From positions 1 to 63,778 of the forward strand of contig CALWEL010000007.1 of assembly GCA_944377305.1 (NCBI GenBank): a stretch of 63,778 bases of DNA. Reading direction: 5' to 3'. The stretch is from an uncultured Clostridia bacterium (lineage in GTDB: Bacteria > Bacillota > Clostridia > Christensenellales > UBA1242). Position 1 is the stretch's first letter. Each line of letters opens with the position of its first letter. Under the pieces are notes generated by a model. That model searched no databases. It was not told where the DNA came from and saw only the letters and a list, made by a program, of their open reading frames with translations. The position numbers and the translations under genes are program-made. Below, piece by piece: positions 62,581 to 63,778 of the stretch.

Positions 62581-63027
62581 AATTCTCCTTTTAATTGTAC
62601 TAGATTATGATAGCAAATTCTTGAAGTCTTGTCAATAATAAACGAAGAAAAAAATCAAATAGAAAAATTTTGACAATTTTAAGCAAAATCAATCATCTTT
62701 TATTTAATATTACCCTATTTTTGATCTCGCAAAAATTGATTTTTTAAGTTTATTATTTGTTTGAACCCCTTTATTTTGAATTTAAAATCAATTTCTTTTC
62801 AAATATTCAATTATCTAGTTATTTAGTCCAAAATAAGAGATTTTTTATTGAAATTATTATCATTTTCTCACTATATCGTCTGTATGATTTTGTTGAATTT
62901 ATTATTTAAACATAGATATTTGATCAAATAGTGAAACTATATCTTCGACAATTTCGATTAGAGCATTTTGCTTGGTGAAATTATTTCTACAAAGTCTATT
63001 ACGAAAGAATTTCCAAGCAACCGCTAT
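62581..63027. other. rpmH upstream region, no dnaA
   Basis: 447 bp of A/T-rich DNA. Contains the rpmH promoter (62607-62635) and nothing else recognised. No cluster of DnaA boxes (TTATCCACA) was seen, although rpmH usually faces dnaA across oriC. Confidence 0.5.
62607..62635 (-). promoter_or_regulatory. SigA promoter of rpmH-rnpA-yidD-yidC-jag
   Basis: Minus strand TTGACA (62635-62630), 17-bp spacer, TATCAT (62612-62607). Confidence 0.75.
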
Positions 63028-63684
63028 CTATTCTGCGACAAATAGGCAATACAACACTTCCTCAATCTCAATATCTTCTGGAACAAGCACATTTTCAATC
63101 GATCCTCTGAGTGCATTATCTTCGCAATACGCACCCATTTTCCTTAGCCCTTCGAAATTAGACCTTGACTGAATAGGCTCATCAAACGGCTCATAGCTCA
63201 CTTTTATGCAATCTTTCAGCTTTTTTCCCGCACTTTTCGCGATTGCTTCAGCTTTTGATTTTGCATTTTTGAAAGCAAGGTCAATGCACTTCGACTTGGC
63301 ACCATCTTCGTTTTTTAATCTAAATGTAATATTCGCGCGCGGACCATCCTTTAGTTTGCTGATCTCTTGCACGAGGTCAGCCAGTCTAGCAATATCATAG
63401 TCAAATTCTAAATGCGCGTCGTGATTGTAGATATAGCCCAAACGTACATCTTCTTTTTTCTTAGCATCATATTTTGTCTCTTCGTATACTCTGAACGAAT
63501 TTGTCTTGAAATCGGACTTTTTATAACCTAATTTTTCCAATAATTTTGCGAATGTTTCCACCGCTTTCACACCCTCTGACAATGCATTTTCGTAAGTGAA
63601 TGATTTTATCCTGAAGTCAAAATTCAAATGAATTATCTCAGGCACAAATTTTTTGATCCCTATTCCTCTGCTAATTATATCCAT
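63028..63684 (-). CDS. SIMPL-domain (DUF541) protein
   Basis: 218 residues. SIMPL pattern: DFKTNSFRVYEETKYDAKKK, GYIYNHDAHLEFDYD, KNAKSKAEAIAKSAGKKLKD. Unlike typical periplasmic SIMPL proteins it has no signal peptide, so it is probably cytoplasmic. AGGAGG before ATG. It occupies the place where dnaA would be expected. The molecular function of the family is unclear. Confidence 0.85.
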   Translation of the reverse strand: MDIISRGIGIKKFVPEIIHLNFDFRIKSFTYENALSEGVKAVETFAKLLEKLGYKKSDFKTNSFRVYEETKYDAKKKEDVRLGYIYNHDAHLEFDYDIARLADLVQEISKLKDGPRANITFRLKNEDGAKSKCIDLAFKNAKSKAEAIAKSAGKKLKDCIKVSYEPFDEPIQSRSNFEGLRKMGAYCEDNALRGSIENVLVPEDIEIEEVLYCLFVAE

Positions 63685-63778
63685 TACTTCCTCCTAAATA
63701 TATTTTCCATTCGTGATTAAATAATCTACGATTATGTTTGCCTACTCCGCTTTCTCTCCTCGTACCCTTCGGCACTCG

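Noticed and set aside
62944..62950. Spo0A box upstream of rpmH
   Set aside because: It is over 300 bp from the nearest start codon on its side and has no sporulation gene context.
1..63778. CRISPR array, tRNA, rRNA, insertion sequence or intact prophage
   Set aside because: No regularly spaced repeats, cloverleaf genes, rRNA cores, transposase ORFs or phage structural clusters were seen.

Overview
The window is chromosomal DNA from a low-GC, endospore-forming member of the Firmicutes, most likely an uncultured Clostridia-like lineage. The evidence is sporulation and germination genes (spo0A, spoIIE, spoIIR, sleB, ypeB, a gerA-type operon, a SPOCS/LysM protein), veg, a Phe-specific T-box, an [FeFe] hydrogenase, Gram-positive promoters (TTGACA-17-TATAAT) and A/T-rich codon use. 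No rRNA, tRNA, CRISPR array, insertion sequence or intact prophage was seen. Most genes lie on the minus strand.

Layout. 0-0.6 kb: start of a surface protein gene whose promoter has a run of ten G/C between -35 and -10. 0.9-3.5 kb: rpmG-secE-nusG and rplK-rplA, the latter behind an L1-type leader. 3.6-10.2 kb: accessory block with a membrane protein, a two-gene cassette with a phage-tail-like/leucine-rich protein, a VanW/G5 protein, rmuC, a TasA/camelysin-like protein and a degenerate lipid-kinase-like protein. 10.5-18.7 kb: tilS, spoIIE, and T-box-controlled pheS-pheT with a relic of a second pheS 3' end. 19-27.4 kb: gerA-type operon directly downstream of a large fibronectin-like lipoprotein whose transglutaminase-like domain lacks its nucleophile. 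27.5-34.5 kb: PRC-barrel protein, ferritin-like protein, CtpE-like P-type ATPase and an uncharacterised trio that includes a DisA_N-like protein. 34.6-43.5 kb: acyl-ACP thioesterase translationally overlapped with a 2711-residue surface protein. 44-47.8 kb: spoIIR-sleB-ypeB and a degenerate amidase. 48-58.6 kb: HD protein, [FeFe] hydrogenase, hisS, veg, an acidic zinc-ribbon protein, spo0A, a SPOCS/LysM gene behind a SigE-like promoter, two small HTH proteins, a small-RNA candidate, gpsA and lysS. 59-63.7 kb: the rpmH-rnpA-yidD-yidC-jag cluster, which normally borders oriC/dnaA but here is followed by a SIMPL-domain gene.

Main points for a second look: the homopolymer-spaced promoter at 637-667 (phase-variation candidate); the DisA_N/DACNV-like protein at 33191-34459 with its small coiled-coil neighbour; the structured RNA candidate at 55854-56029; the pheS 3'-end relic; and several enzymes that keep their fold but have lost key residues (transglutaminase-like Cys, amidase zinc His, lipid-kinase GGDGT). 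Family calls come from reading motifs by eye; no database search was run.
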